Source: Nitrobacteraceae bacterium AZCC 2146
GTDB lineage: Bacteria > Pseudomonadota > Alphaproteobacteria > Rhizobiales > Xanthobacteraceae
Reading direction: 5' to 3'
Assembly (NCBI GenBank): GCA_036924855.1
Contig: JBAGRP010000001.1
Coordinates: 6,994,001 to 7,058,000 of the forward strand
DNA length: 64,000 bases
Position numbers and translations under genes: made by a program. Positions 52,922 through 62,427 of this stretch are shown here, in pieces; within the stretch, counting starts at the first letter, position 1; each line of letters starts with the position of its first letter. The notes under the pieces are model-generated. The model searched no databases. It was not told the DNA's origin and saw only the letters and a program-made list of their open reading frames with translations.

Positions 52922-53719
52922 ATGAACGCCCCGCTGCCCGCCACCGAAGACCTGATCTATTCCGTCGAAGACGGCATCGCCCACATCACCTTCAATCGCC
53001 CGCAGGCGCGCAACGCCATGACGTTCGCGATGTATGAGCAGATGGCGGCGATCTGCGAGGCCGCCAACAAGGATCATTCGATCAAGGCGATGATCCTGAC
53101 CGGGGCCGGCGACAAGGCGTTCGCCTCGGGCACCGACATCTCCCAGTTCCGTGCCTTCAAGACTTCGCAGGATGCGTTGGATTACGAGGCGCGGATCGAC
53201 CGCGTGCTGACGTCGCTGGAAACCTGCCGGGTGCCGACCATCGCGGCGATCGCCGGCGCCTGCACCGGCGGCGGCGCCGGCATTGCCGCCTGCTGTGACC
53301 TGCGCATCGGCACCACGACCACGCGGATGGGGTTTCCGATCGCGCGCACGTTGGGCAACTGTCTGTCGATGTCCAACATCAGCCGGGTGATGTCGCTGGT
53401 CGGACCGGCCCGCACCAAGGACATGATCTTCACCGCGCGCCTGGTCGAGGCGCCGGAGGCGCTGGCGCTCGGCCTGATCAACGAGATCGTGCCCGACATC
53501 GAGACGTTGCAGCGCCGCGCGCTGGAGACCGCCAAGCTGGTCGCCAGCCACGCGCCGATCACGCTGGAAGTCACCAAGGAAGCGGTGCGCCGGCTCCGCA
53601 AGACGCTGACCCGCGAGGAGGGCCACGACCTCGTCCTGCGCGCCTATATGAGCGAGGATTTCCGCGAGGGCATGGATGCCTTCCTCAACAAGCGCAAGCC
53701 GAACTGGAAGGGCAAGTAA
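52922..53719 (+). CDS. Enoyl-CoA hydratase/isomerase (crotonase) 2
   Basis: 265 residues. Oxyanion-hole segments FASGTDI (67-73) and GACTGGGAGIAACCDL are present. At the position where many hydratases carry catalytic Glu the sequence reads MGFPIARTLGNCLS, so an acid is not obvious and the reaction may be an isomerase, lyase or retro-Claisen step rather than hydration. It lies 84 bases after the aminotransferases in the same direction and precedes the tricarboxylate transporter genes. Confidence 0.85.
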   Translation: MNAPLPATEDLIYSVEDGIAHITFNRPQARNAMTFAMYEQMAAICEAANKDHSIKAMILTGAGDKAFASGTDISQFRAFKTSQDALDYEARIDRVLTSLETCRVPTIAAIAGACTGGGAGIAACCDLRIGTTTTRMGFPIARTLGNCLSMSNISRVMSLVGPARTKDMIFTARLVEAPEALALGLINEIVPDIETLQRRALETAKLVASHAPITLEVTKEAVRRLRKTLTREEGHDLVLRAYMSEDFREGMDAFLNKRKPNWKGK

Positions 53720-53784
53720 GCGCGTCGGACTGGCTCGCGGCCTGCGGGCCTGTCGTCGCTGATCCCCTTCGAAAGTCATGAAAT

Positions 53785-53801
53785 GCATGCCTGCGGCATG
53801 C
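53785..53801. repeat. Inverted repeat upstream of the tricarboxylate transporter
   Basis: GCATGCC, loop TGC, GGCATGC: a 7-base perfect stem 66 bases after crotonase 2 and 91 bases before tctC. It may be a weak terminator or a regulatory site; there is no T-run. Confidence 0.4.
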
Positions 53802-53891
53802 TTGAAGTCGCGTCCAATACCCCGCACAATGCGGGCAACTAAAAAGACCAGGCTTTCAAGGCCTGCATAAAACGTCACAGGGAAGAAACGC

Positions 53892-54887
53892 ATGTCCAAG
53901 TTGATTCGGGCCACAGCCGCGCTTGCGGCCGTGCTGGCGAGTGCGCCGGCCATTTCGCCAGCCCTGGCCTGGGAGCCGACCAAGCCGGTCGAGATCGTGG
54001 TCGCGGCGGGCGCCGGCGGCGCCTCCGACCAGATGGCGCGAATGATGCAGGCCGCGATCCAGAAGAACAACCTGATGAAGGCGCCCGTCATCGTATCGCT
54101 GAAAGGGGGCGCATCCGGCGCCGAAGCGCTGATCTACATGAAATCCAGCGAGGGCGATTCCAACAAGGTGTTGGTCGCCTATTCGCTGATCTACATGCTG
54201 CCGCTGTCAGCGAAAATTCCCTTCAATTGGCGCGACCTGACGCCGGTGGCTGTCGTGGCGATGGACCAGTTCGTGCTGTGGGACAATGCCGCAGGCCCGA
54301 AGACGGTGAAGGAATTCATCACCGCGGCGAAAGCTGCTAGCTCGCCATTCAAGATGGGCGGCACCGGATCGAAGCGCGAAGATCACGTGCTGACCGTGTT
54401 CATGGAAAAGAAGACCGGCGCCAAGTTCTCGTACCTGCCTTATAAATCAGGCGGCGAGGCGGCGACCCAGCTGGTCGGCAACCACACCGAATCCAACGTC
54501 AACAACCCATCCGAAAATCTCGAAGTCTGGCGCGCCGGCCAGGTCCGCGCGCTCTGCGTATTCGACAAGGAGCGGATCAGCTACACGACGAAGGTTACCG
54601 AGACGCAGTCGTGGAACGATATTCCGACCTGCAAGGAAGAAGGCCTCGATGTGCAGTATCTGATGCTGCGCGCCATGTTCCTGCCCGGCAAGGTAACGCC
54701 GGAGCAGCAGGCGTTCTATGTCGACCTGTTCCAGAAGGTGACGCAAACCGCCGAATACAAGGACTACATGGAAAAGCAGGCGCTGAAGCCGATCTTTCTC
54801 ACCGGCAAGGACATGCTGAAATTCCTCGAAGAGGATGACGCGCTCAACAAGTCGCTGATGACCGAAGCGGGATTTGTAGCGCAGTGA
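53892..54887 (+). CDS. Tripartite tricarboxylate transporter receptor, TctC-like
   Basis: 331 residues with a Sec-type signal (MSKLIRATAALAAVLASAPA, cleavage near ALAW). The mature protein has EPTKPVEIVVAAGAGGASDQ, the Bug-family ligand loop, and GGTGSKREDHVLTVF followed by FSYLPYKSGGEAATQLVG. It binds a carboxylate in the periplasm. TctB and TctA follow on the same strand, giving a complete transporter. Being next to hydroxyacid/glyoxylate enzymes, it may import their substrate. Confidence 0.88.
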   Translation: MSKLIRATAALAAVLASAPAISPALAWEPTKPVEIVVAAGAGGASDQMARMMQAAIQKNNLMKAPVIVSLKGGASGAEALIYMKSSEGDSNKVLVAYSLIYMLPLSAKIPFNWRDLTPVAVVAMDQFVLWDNAAGPKTVKEFITAAKAASSPFKMGGTGSKREDHVLTVFMEKKTGAKFSYLPYKSGGEAATQLVGNHTESNVNNPSENLEVWRAGQVRALCVFDKERISYTTKVTETQSWNDIPTCKEEGLDVQYLMLRAMFLPGKVTPEQQAFYVDLFQKVTQTAEYKDYMEKQALKPIFLTGKDMLKFLEEDDALNKSLMTEAGFVAQ

Positions 54888-55066
54888 CAGCTCAGCTGTC
54901 ATGCCCCGCGAAAGCAGGGCACCCAGTATTCCAGAGCGTTGCGGAATAACATCGGCGTCGCGGAATACCGGGGTATTCGCTCTCGCCGATGATGATAGTT
55001 TTCTTCGATGCCCTTCAATGCCTCCCTACATGTGCCGTTTCTTTACTTCCTCGAACGAAAAAACTC

Positions 55067-55609
55067 ATGGCCAACTCCGACCTCGAAATCATTGTCGACG
55101 ATCCCACCGCGCCCGAACCCGACTCGCCGGCGGTCACGAGTACGCGCACCGTCGAGATCGTCGTCTCGCTGCTGCTGCTGGCGCTGGCGGTGACGCTGGG
55201 GATCGATAATTACCGCACCGGCATCGCCTGGGATTCCACCGGCCCGCAGGCCGGGTATTTTCCGTTCTATCTCTCGGTCATTCTCGGCGGCGCCAGTCTT
55301 TATGGGCTGGTGACGACGTGGCTGGCGCGCAGCGCACCGTCGGAAACGTTTGTGACCCGCGCGCAGTTGCGTCGCGTGATGCTGGTGTTCGTGCCGACCG
55401 CGCTGTTCTGCCTGGGCACGCAGTATCTCGGCATGTATGTGGCGAGCTTCCTGCTGATCGCCGGCTTCATGCGCTTGGTCGGCAAGATAGCCTGGTGGAA
55501 ATCGCTGCTCACCGCCTTCGTCTTCACCGCAATCATGTTCATCACCTTCGACATCGCCTTCGACGTCATCATGCCGAAGGGGCCGCTCGAAGCGGCCTTC
55601 GGCCACTAG
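55067..55609 (+). CDS. Tripartite tricarboxylate transporter small membrane subunit, TctB-like
   Basis: 180 residues from the ATG at 55067; upstream in-frame ATGs have no ribosome-binding site. An acidic N-terminal tail of about 27 residues precedes four hydrophobic segments. GPQAGYFPFYLSVILGGASL near 62-81 is the recognisable TctB signature. It forms the membrane complex with TctA, whose gene starts 11 bases later. Confidence 0.87.
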   Translation: MANSDLEIIVDDPTAPEPDSPAVTSTRTVEIVVSLLLLALAVTLGIDNYRTGIAWDSTGPQAGYFPFYLSVILGGASLYGLVTTWLARSAPSETFVTRAQLRRVMLVFVPTALFCLGTQYLGMYVASFLLIAGFMRLVGKIAWWKSLLTAFVFTAIMFITFDIAFDVIMPKGPLEAAFGH

Positions 55610-55620
55610 GACTAATCGTC

Positions 55621-57138
55621 ATGGAAGCCTTTGGACTGTTGCTGCACGGCTTCGCCGTTCTGATGACGTGGAAGATCCTGGCGCTGATGGTCGTCGGCCT
55701 CGTGCTCGGCATCTTCGTCGGCGTGCTGCCCGGCCTCGGCGGACCCAACGGCGTCGCGATTCTACTGCCGCTGACCTTCACGATGGACCCGACGTCCGCG
55801 ATCGTGATGCTGTCCTGCATCTACTGGGGTGCGCTGTTCGGCGGCGCCATCACCTCGATCCTGTTCAACATTCCCGGCGAGGCATGGTCGGTGGCCACCA
55901 CTTTCGACGGCTATCCGATGGCACAGCAGGGAAGGGCGGCGGAAGCGCTGACTGCAGCCTTCACCTCGTCCTTCATCGGCTCGCTGGTCGCGGTGTTGCT
56001 GATCACATTTTTGGCGCCGATGATTTCGTCCTTCGCGCTGAAATTCGGGCCGCCGGAGTTCTTCGCGGTGTATCTGCTGACGTTCTGCTCGTTCGTCGGC
56101 CTGGGCCGCGAGGCCAAGCACAAGACCGTCATCTCGATGGCACTGGGCTTGCTGATCGCCGGCGTCGGCATGGACACGGTGTCGGGCACGCTGCGCATGA
56201 CGTTCGGCTCCAACGAGCTGCTGCGCGGCATCAATTTCCTCGTCGCGGTAATCGGCCTGTTCGGCATCAGCGAAATCCTGCTGACCATGGAGGAGCGCCT
56301 GGCGCTGCGCGGCCACGCCGCAAAAATCAGCCTGCGCGTGGTGATCAATGTCTGGAAAGACCTGCCGAAATACTGGGTGACGCTGCTGCGTTCGTCCTTC
56401 ATCGGCTGCTGGCTCGGCATCACGCCGGGCGGCGCCATCGCCGCGTCATTTATGGGTTACAATCTCGCCAAGCGTTTTTCGAAGGATCCAGAGAGTTTCG
56501 GCAAGGGCCGCATCGAGGGCGTGTTTGCGCCAGAGACCGCGGCGCATGCGTCGGGCACCGCGGCGCTGCTGCCGATGCTGGCGCTGGGCATTCCCGGCTC
56601 CGGCACTGCGGCGATCCTGCTTGGCGGGCTGATGGTGTGGGGGCTCAATCCCGGCCCATTGTTGTTCGTCGAGCACAAGGATTTCGTCTGGGGCCTGATC
56701 GCCTCGATGTATCTCGGCAATGTTGTGGGCCTCGTCATCGTGCTGACCACGGTGCCGATCTTCGCCTCGATCCTGCGGGTGCCGTTCGCCGCGGTGGCCC
56801 CGATGATCGTGGTGTCCTGCGCCATCGGCGCCTATGCGATCCAGAACGCCATGTTCGATATCTGGCTGATGCTGGGCTTCGGCGTGGTCGGCTACGTCTT
56901 CAAGAAGATCGGCATTCCCTTGGCGCCATTCACCCTGGCGCTGGTGCTCGGCAACCGCGCCGAGGACGCATTCCGGCTGTCGATGATCGGCTCGGGCGGC
57001 AATGTCGGCGTGTTCTGGTCGAACGGGCTGGTCGGCTCGATCACCACGCTGGCGATCGCGCTATTGTTCTGGCCGATGATCGACAAGGCGTTCAGCGGTG
57101 TTGGGCGAATGTGGCGGCCGGCGCGGGCGGAGGGTTGA
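55621..57138 (+). CDS. Tripartite tricarboxylate transporter large membrane subunit, TctA-like
   Basis: 505 residues from the ATG at 55621; a longer frame only overlaps tctB. It has about 10-12 membrane segments and the family motifs GVLPGLGGPNGVAILLPLTF near 37-56, YWGALFGGAITSILFNIPG, FAPETAAHASGTAALLPMLALGIPGSGTAAILLGG (given here as its FAPETAAHASGTAA part) and GLVGSITTLAIA. The last 47 bases overlap the end of a convergent gene. A second, truncated and frameshifted copy of its 3' half lies at 61,384-62,088. Confidence 0.9.
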   Translation: MEAFGLLLHGFAVLMTWKILALMVVGLVLGIFVGVLPGLGGPNGVAILLPLTFTMDPTSAIVMLSCIYWGALFGGAITSILFNIPGEAWSVATTFDGYPMAQQGRAAEALTAAFTSSFIGSLVAVLLITFLAPMISSFALKFGPPEFFAVYLLTFCSFVGLGREAKHKTVISMALGLLIAGVGMDTVSGTLRMTFGSNELLRGINFLVAVIGLFGISEILLTMEERLALRGHAAKISLRVVINVWKDLPKYWVTLLRSSFIGCWLGITPGGAIAASFMGYNLAKRFSKDPESFGKGRIEGVFAPETAAHASGTAALLPMLALGIPGSGTAAILLGGLMVWGLNPGPLLFVEHKDFVWGLIASMYLGNVVGLVIVLTTVPIFASILRVPFAAVAPMIVVSCAIGAYAIQNAMFDIWLMLGFGVVGYVFKKIGIPLAPFTLALVLGNRAEDAFRLSMIGSGGNVGVFWSNGLVGSITTLAIALLFWPMIDKAFSGVGRMWRPARAEG

Positions 57139-58399
57139 AAGGCGTTTCAATCCTACAGCCGTCCCGCGCGGTCACGTCGATGAGAGAGCCGTCTAAGGCA
57201 AACCGGTGTACACCGCCTTCGGGTCCGGTAATCTCGTCAAATGGCAGGGGACCGCAGAGGATCATGCAATAGTCGTACGCACAGCGTTGATCATTGCCCA
57301 TCAGGAATTGATAGTGCATCCGCATGAAGTTGAACCGTCGGCGCTTGAATGACGCCGCGCTCATCATGGCAGGCATCTGGACGCGGCGGATATTGGGACG
57401 TCCGTCCGACCGGTCGGGCCTGATGTGCGTGAGCGTCACCGGATCGAAGCGGTAAAAACTGATTATGTCATCGCGTGCGTGGTATTCCGTCCAGCGAATA
57501 TCCGGGTTGCGGGCAACGGCCTCCGTTGCCTGACGCGCGCTCTCTTCACGTGGGTGAAGCGAGAATTTGGGGATAGTCGCACCAACCGTGAGAACACAAA
57601 TTGCCGGTCCGTGCTGGCCAAGCTTCGGGTCTTTTGTTGCTGCTTTCGCAACCGCTTGCATTGTAAGCGCTGCACCGAGACAGTGGCCGACAATGACGAT
57701 CTCATCGGTGTCAGCGGCGCGTGCTCGCTTGACGATCTGATCTGCAAATTCGTCGATCCGATGCTCCATCTGCATCCGCTGGCCATAAAGAAACTGACGT
57801 GAGAAAATCCAGTCATCGAAGGCATGGCTGATGGTTCCACTCCAGCGAGACCATCGCACCAAAGCGATGAATATCGTAGTGGCAGCAAGCGCCACGAACA
57901 ACAGACCACCGACGCTGCTCCATGATAAAATACGAGATGCGACGTATGCCGTGCATAGGCTGAAGATGGCAAAAGCCATTACGAGAAAATAGGGAAACAG
58001 AAAAAAACTGGTGTATCGCCAACTCGATCTTCCGTAGCGGACGAGGGTCCCGGTGACGATGAAGTCGAACAAGGTCAGGGCCGCCTGCGCGAAACGCGAT
58101 ACGCCACCTCTCTGAAAGTCCTGCAGGATCAGGTCGTCCCAGCGGAGCATTTCGTAGACCGTGAGCGTCTTCCAGTTCGAAGCAGAGGCTTCCGCCGTCC
58201 ATGACGCACTGATGTTTGTCGATGCCGTCAGGTCTGAAACAGTTGTCTTGGCGTTCCAGTTGTTTTTGAAACTCAAAATCGAACGGCGGAACCGGGCGAG
58301 CAACACGTCGGGAGCAATCGGATCATATCCCCCGATGTGAAAAACATGTCGCCGCGCGATCATTTCGGGCCGCTCCCATTTCCAGGTATCCTGATCCAA
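57092..58399 (-). CDS. Membrane-anchored alpha/beta hydrolase-like protein with a Cys nucleophile elbow
   Basis: 435 residues from the ATG at 58399, or 423 from 58363. An N-terminal soluble part (1-130) includes HIGGYDPIAPD; two membrane segments lie at about 133-153 and 160-181; a hydrolase-like domain follows with DEIVIVGHCLGAALTMQAV, where the usual nucleophile Ser of GHSLG is Cys240. The final about 15 residues (PPPAPAATFAQHR) are encoded antisense to the tctA 3' end, so the original stop may have been lost. GC content is lower than in the flanks. Function unknown; lipase-like by fold. Confidence 0.72.
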   Translation of the reverse strand: MDQDTWKWERPEMIARRHVFHIGGYDPIAPDVLLARFRRSILSFKNNWNAKTTVSDLTASTNISASWTAEASASNWKTLTVYEMLRWDDLILQDFQRGGVSRFAQAALTLFDFIVTGTLVRYGRSSWRYTSFFLFPYFLVMAFAIFSLCTAYVASRILSWSSVGGLLFVALAATTIFIALVRWSRWSGTISHAFDDWIFSRQFLYGQRMQMEHRIDEFADQIVKRARAADTDEIVIVGHCLGAALTMQAVAKAATKDPKLGQHGPAICVLTVGATIPKFSLHPREESARQATEAVARNPDIRWTEYHARDDIISFYRFDPVTLTHIRPDRSDGRPNIRRVQMPAMMSAASFKRRRFNFMRMHYQFLMGNDQRCAYDYCMILCGPLPFDEITGPEGGVHRFALDGSLIDVTARDGCRIETPFNPPPAPAATFAQHR

Positions 58400-58631
58400 T
58401 GCCTGCAGACAGATTTACAGAACGAAAACGTAGAAACTAGCGAAAAATGCGCTGCGCGCTCGATATTTCCGTTGCAAGCGTCCGGGGGAGTATTGAAGTT
58501 GCCGATAGTGCCGGGTTGAATGTTGGGATGTCGGGAAAATGTTTCTCGGCAGGCGCGGCGCTCCTGAGCCCGGAACATTATCAAAGATGATAATTCAAAG
58601 GCGAATGGAGCGCACGAGGGGAGCGCATCTG

Positions 58632-59423
58632 ATGCATCGCTTGAGGCGTCTGCGTGCCGTTCGGGTCTGGACCCTGCGCGCGGCGGGCGTTGTCTTCCTG
58701 CTTGTAGGAACGGTTCTGTCCTGTTCTGAGGCTGGCAACGCGCAAACCAGATCGCCCGCGGAAACCTGCCTCGCGGCGAATGAGAATCTATCTCTGGGTG
58801 CCGCGCTGCCACGCACCGCGGCGGTCTTTAAATCCGGCGGGCAACTCAAAATCGTGGCGATCGGTTCTTCGTCCACGGTTGGCCTGTGGATGAGGGATCC
58901 GGCCAAAACCTATCCGGGAGTTCTGGAGAAGGAGCTCACAAGACTGAAGCCAGCCGTGCAGATCGGTATCATCAACAGCGGCCGGAGCGGAGATACGATT
59001 GCGGGAAACATGGCGAGATTCGAGTCCGATGTGTTTCCTCATAAGCCCGATATCATCGTGTGGCAAGTTGGGACGAACGACGTCACATGGCTGGAAAGTG
59101 TTGTCAGCCTGAAGCAAAAACTTGTGACCGGTGTGCGCGCGCTCAGAGCCAGCGGCGCAGACGTTATTCTGATGGATCAGCAGTATTCACCGATCATCCT
59201 CGCATCACAGCACCAAAAAATGCAAAAGAGTATCGCCAGCGTCGCTCAGGAGGAGCGCGTTGCACTCTTCCCGCGATTTAGCCTCATGCGCCGTTCGGTT
59301 GACGCAGGGCTGTCGATTGGCGCCCTTGTGGCATGGGATGGCCTGCATAATTCGGCCGAAGGATATGAATGCATCGGCCGCGCCTTGGCCCGGGCCATCT
59401 ATGCGGTTGCGAAAGACCGGTAA
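58632..59423 (+). CDS. SGNH/GDSL-family hydrolase, secreted
   Basis: 263 residues from the ATG at 58632, with GAGGGG upstream; longer starts are in frame from 58539. A signal peptide (RAAGVVFLLVGTVLSCSEAG, cleavage near GNAQT) is present; the Cys31 could be lipidated but the lipobox is poor. SGNH blocks: IGSSSTVG (Ser79/80), INSGRSGDT, VWQVGTNDV with N149, and WDGLHNSAEGY with D236 and H239. It probably de-esterifies a polysaccharide or lipid in the periplasm. It is divergent from the membrane hydrolase gene and part of the same inserted block. Confidence 0.85.
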   Translation: MHRLRRLRAVRVWTLRAAGVVFLLVGTVLSCSEAGNAQTRSPAETCLAANENLSLGAALPRTAAVFKSGGQLKIVAIGSSSTVGLWMRDPAKTYPGVLEKELTRLKPAVQIGIINSGRSGDTIAGNMARFESDVFPHKPDIIVWQVGTNDVTWLESVVSLKQKLVTGVRALRASGADVILMDQQYSPIILASQHQKMQKSIASVAQEERVALFPRFSLMRRSVDAGLSIGALVAWDGLHNSAEGYECIGRALARAIYAVAKDR

Positions 59424-59442
59424 GCTTTGAGGTTTGACGGAC

Positions 59443-59850
59443 TCAAACCACCTTGCCTTGCCGCAGCGTTGCGATCTCGTCGGCGCTGAAGCCGAACTCG
59501 GCCAGTAGTTCCTCGGTCTGTTCGCCGACTTCCGGGGGGCGGGCGGCAATGGTGCTCGGCGTCCGCGACAGCGTGAAGGGCTGGCCGACCAGGCGGATGG
59601 CGCGGTTCTCGTCGTTGGGGACGTCCTGGGCAATGCCCCGGTGCTTGACCTGCTCATCGGCGAACATCTGGTCGACGGAATAGATTGGCCCGCAGGGCAC
59701 GCCGGCGGCGTTGAGCTCGTTGACCCATTCGTCGGTCGTGCGCTTCTCGGTGCACGCGCTGATCGCGGTGTTGAGTGCATCGCGGTTCTTCGAGCGCGCC
59801 GGGCCGGTGGCGTAGTCCGGGTTGGTGACGAGATCCGGCGCGCCCCGCGG
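59443..59850 (-). pseudogene. C-terminal fragment of a CaiB-type (class III) CoA transferase
   Basis: About 135 residues of a normally 400-residue protein remain: DLVTNPDYATGPARSKNRD, VNELNAAGVPCGPIYSVDQMF, GIAQDVPN, then PPEVGEQTEELLAEFGFSADE. The N-terminal CoA- and Asp-containing part is absent; upstream bases to about 60,115 have no recognisable coding content. A shorter second copy of the same end lies at 62,134-62,225. Confidence 0.75.
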
Positions 59851-60115
59851 ATCGAGTGGCAGGCAACGTGGTTGCGCTTCTTCGGCGCACCTCTTGGGCG
59901 CATACTGCGACTTTGTCATGCGATGCCCGCTGCGGTCTTGTTGAGGCAGCCCAGCACGCGCAGACCTTATCCGCAAAAGTTTCCTCGTCGGCCTTATCGA
60001 CCACGCCGAAACCGTCACCGTCGAAGCCTAGCTTTTCTAACGGCCTATGCCGTTATGAGCAATGGCGAAGGATTCTAGGGGAGACTGCGAGCTGAGCAGG
60101 ATTATTTGCCCGGAC

Positions 60116-61237
60116 TCACATTGTCGCCAGGATATCGGCTATACGCTTGCTCGCCCGACCATCTCCATATGGATTTTGCCTGCCAATGTTGGTCTCAGAG
60201 GTTTGCTGGAGCAGCATACTTGCTCGTGCGACAATCAATTCCTCATCTGCACCAACAAGTTCGGCAAACCCAGCATCGATTCCCTCTCGTCGTTCTGTCG
60301 TCGAGCGGAGCACGAGAACGGGGACGCCGAAACTCGGCGCCTCTTCCTGAATGCCGCCAGAATCCGATAACGCTAATGTTGATCGCGCCAACACGAACAT
60401 GAAGTCCAAATAGCCTAGCGGGGACAGCAAAAGGATATTCGAGATCTGACTGAGCAGGGGCAATACCTGCGATCGAACATTGGGATTTAAATGGACCGGA
60501 AAGACAAATGAGATATGAGGGTGGCGTATTGCGAGCCGTCTAATCGCATTGCAGATAGCGGCAAGGTCGCTACCAAAGCTTTCCCTTCGATGGCATGTGA
60601 TCAGCACGATTTGTTGCGCTGCCGACACGATTTGCCGAATCTGCGTCGAGACAAGCTGAAGACCAGTGGCAGTTTCCAATTTCAACTTCAGGTCGTTCAG
60701 TGCATCGACCACGGTGTTGCCCGTCAGATGGATGCGCGCAGAAGCTGTTCCCTCGCGGCGTAAGGCATCGACGGCCCGTTGAGTGGGTGCGAAATGCAGG
60801 TCTGCAAGCACGCCGATCATCTGCCGGTTGCCCTCTTCGGGAAACGGATTGTATCTGTTATAGGAACGCAGACCGGCCTCTACGTGTCCGACCGGAATGC
60901 GCTGATAATATGCAGCCAGCGCGCCGGCGAGTGCCGTAGAGGTGTCGCCCTGAACCAGAACAAGATCCGGCATGACCTCGTGCATGGTTCGTGTTAGCGC
61001 GACAATAAGCGCCGCCGTCAGTTCGGGGAGAGTTTGGTCGTGGCGCATAACGGCAAGATCTTTGTCGACCGGAAGGTCGAATGCAGACAGCGTCTGGTCC
61101 AGCATTTCCCGGTGTTGGCCTGACGAGCACACGAATGTGTCGAATTCTCCGGGGCGCCGGCGCAACTCGGCGATGATCGGCGCCAGCTTGATACATTCCG
61201 GCCGCGTCCCAAACAGGGCAAGGATCTTCCTAGACAT
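60116..61237 (-). CDS. wecB: UDP-N-acetylglucosamine 2-epimerase
   Basis: 373 residues, normal for WecB. Motifs: LFGTRPECIKLAP at the start, VQGDTSTAL, GHVEAGLRS, FPEEGNRQMIG, the catalytic TCHRRESFG, and DSGGIQEEAPSFGVPVLVL. It interconverts UDP-GlcNAc and UDP-ManNAc for surface polysaccharide. The gene has lower GC than its neighbours and sits between the two copies of the tctA-caiB junction. An rfbC-like gene at the right edge suggests that polysaccharide genes continue beyond the window. Confidence 0.9.
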   Translation of the reverse strand: MSRKILALFGTRPECIKLAPIIAELRRRPGEFDTFVCSSGQHREMLDQTLSAFDLPVDKDLAVMRHDQTLPELTAALIVALTRTMHEVMPDLVLVQGDTSTALAGALAAYYQRIPVGHVEAGLRSYNRYNPFPEEGNRQMIGVLADLHFAPTQRAVDALRREGTASARIHLTGNTVVDALNDLKLKLETATGLQLVSTQIRQIVSAAQQIVLITCHRRESFGSDLAAICNAIRRLAIRHPHISFVFPVHLNPNVRSQVLPLLSQISNILLLSPLGYLDFMFVLARSTLALSDSGGIQEEAPSFGVPVLVLRSTTERREGIDAGFAELVGADEELIVARASMLLQQTSETNIGRQNPYGDGRASKRIADILATM

Positions 61238-61383
61238 CGCTTACCGCCCGGTTGCTGCCACGAAATCCAACGGACACCGGAAGCTTTATAGCATGTGTTC
61301 TGGAAACCGCGAACGTCTCCCGTATTTCGTTAAGTTCGATGGACGTCGCGGCTTTGTCCTTCATGAAATCCAGAGAGGTCTCT

Positions 61384-62088
61384 TGCTGGCTTGGCATCAC
61401 GCCCGGTGGCGCCATTGCCGCGTCGTTCATGGGCACAATCTCGCCAAGCGCTTCGCCAAGGATCCGGAGAGTTTTGGCAAGGGCCGTATCGAGGGCGTAT
61501 TTGCACCGGAGACCGCAGCGCATGCGTCGGGCACTGCGGCGCTGCTGCCGATGTTGGCGCTGGGCATTCCCGGCTCTGGCACGGCGGCGATCCTGCTCGG
61601 CGGACTCATGGTGTGGGCCTCAATCCCGGGCCATTGTTGTTCGTCGAGCACAAGGATTTCGTCTGGGCCTGATCGCCTCGACGTATCTCGGTAATGTTGT
61701 GGGCCTCGTCATCGTGCTGACCACGGTGCCGATCTTCGCCTCGATCCTGCGGGTGCCGTTCGCCGCGGTGGCGCCGATGATCGTGGTGTCCTGCGCCATC
61801 GGCGCCTATGCGATCCAGAACGCAATGTTCGACATCTGGCTGATGGTCGGCTTCGGCGTGGTCGGTTACGTCTTCAAGATGATCGGCATTCCGCTCGCGC
61901 CATTCACCCCTGCGCTGGTGCTCGGCAATCGCGCCGAAGATGCGTTCCGGCTGTCGATGATCGGCTCGGGCGGCAATGTCGGCGTTTTCTGGTCGAACGG
62001 CCTGGTGGGCTCGATCACCACGCTGGCGATCGCGCTATTGTTTTGGCCGGTGATAAACAAAGCTTTATTAGCAGCGTGGGCCGGCTGA
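61384..62088 (+). pseudogene. Truncated, frameshifted second copy of tctA
   Basis: The sequence corresponds to 56,404-57,138 of the intact tctA, starting at CWLGITPGGAIAASFMG. Single-base losses at about 61,616 (in GLMVW) and about 61,667 (in DFVWG) break the frame, which recovers as LIASTYLGNVVGLVIVLTT. The N-terminal 260 residues are missing. The copies differ at scattered third positions, so the duplication is not recent or one copy was acquired from a relative. Confidence 0.85.
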
Positions 62089-62133
62089 TGCGGCCAGCGC
62101 GCGCGACGGGCTCAAACCCGTCCGTCACCTACC

Positions 62134-62225
62134 TTACCGCAGCGCGGTGATCTCGTGGTCGCTGAAGCCAAATCCGGCCAGCAGCTCTTTGGTTTGTTCG
62201 CCGACATCCGACGGGCGTACCATTT
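62134..62225 (-). pseudogene. Second, shorter fragment of the CaiB-type CoA transferase end
   Basis: The minus strand encodes VRPSDVGEQTKELLAGFGF and SDHEITALR then stop, matching the end of the fragment at 59,443. It lies 45 bases after the tctA copy, which shows the ancestral tctA-caiB tail-to-tail arrangement. Confidence 0.65.
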
Positions 62226-62427
62226 CGCTCGTGCTGTTTGGATCGTTTCCGGAAGAGGGAAGGCAGCCTATGCGAGCGAATTTCATTGATGCAAGCAAGC
62301 CTTGACAGCCACGTGCACATTAAGTCATGGGGAAGAATGCATCTTACTTTTATCTCATTGTTCTCAGTGGCCTGGCTCTGGGCGGTTCCTCGGTCATGAT
62401 GAGAGAGCGTCTGCCGCCTCGGCTACC

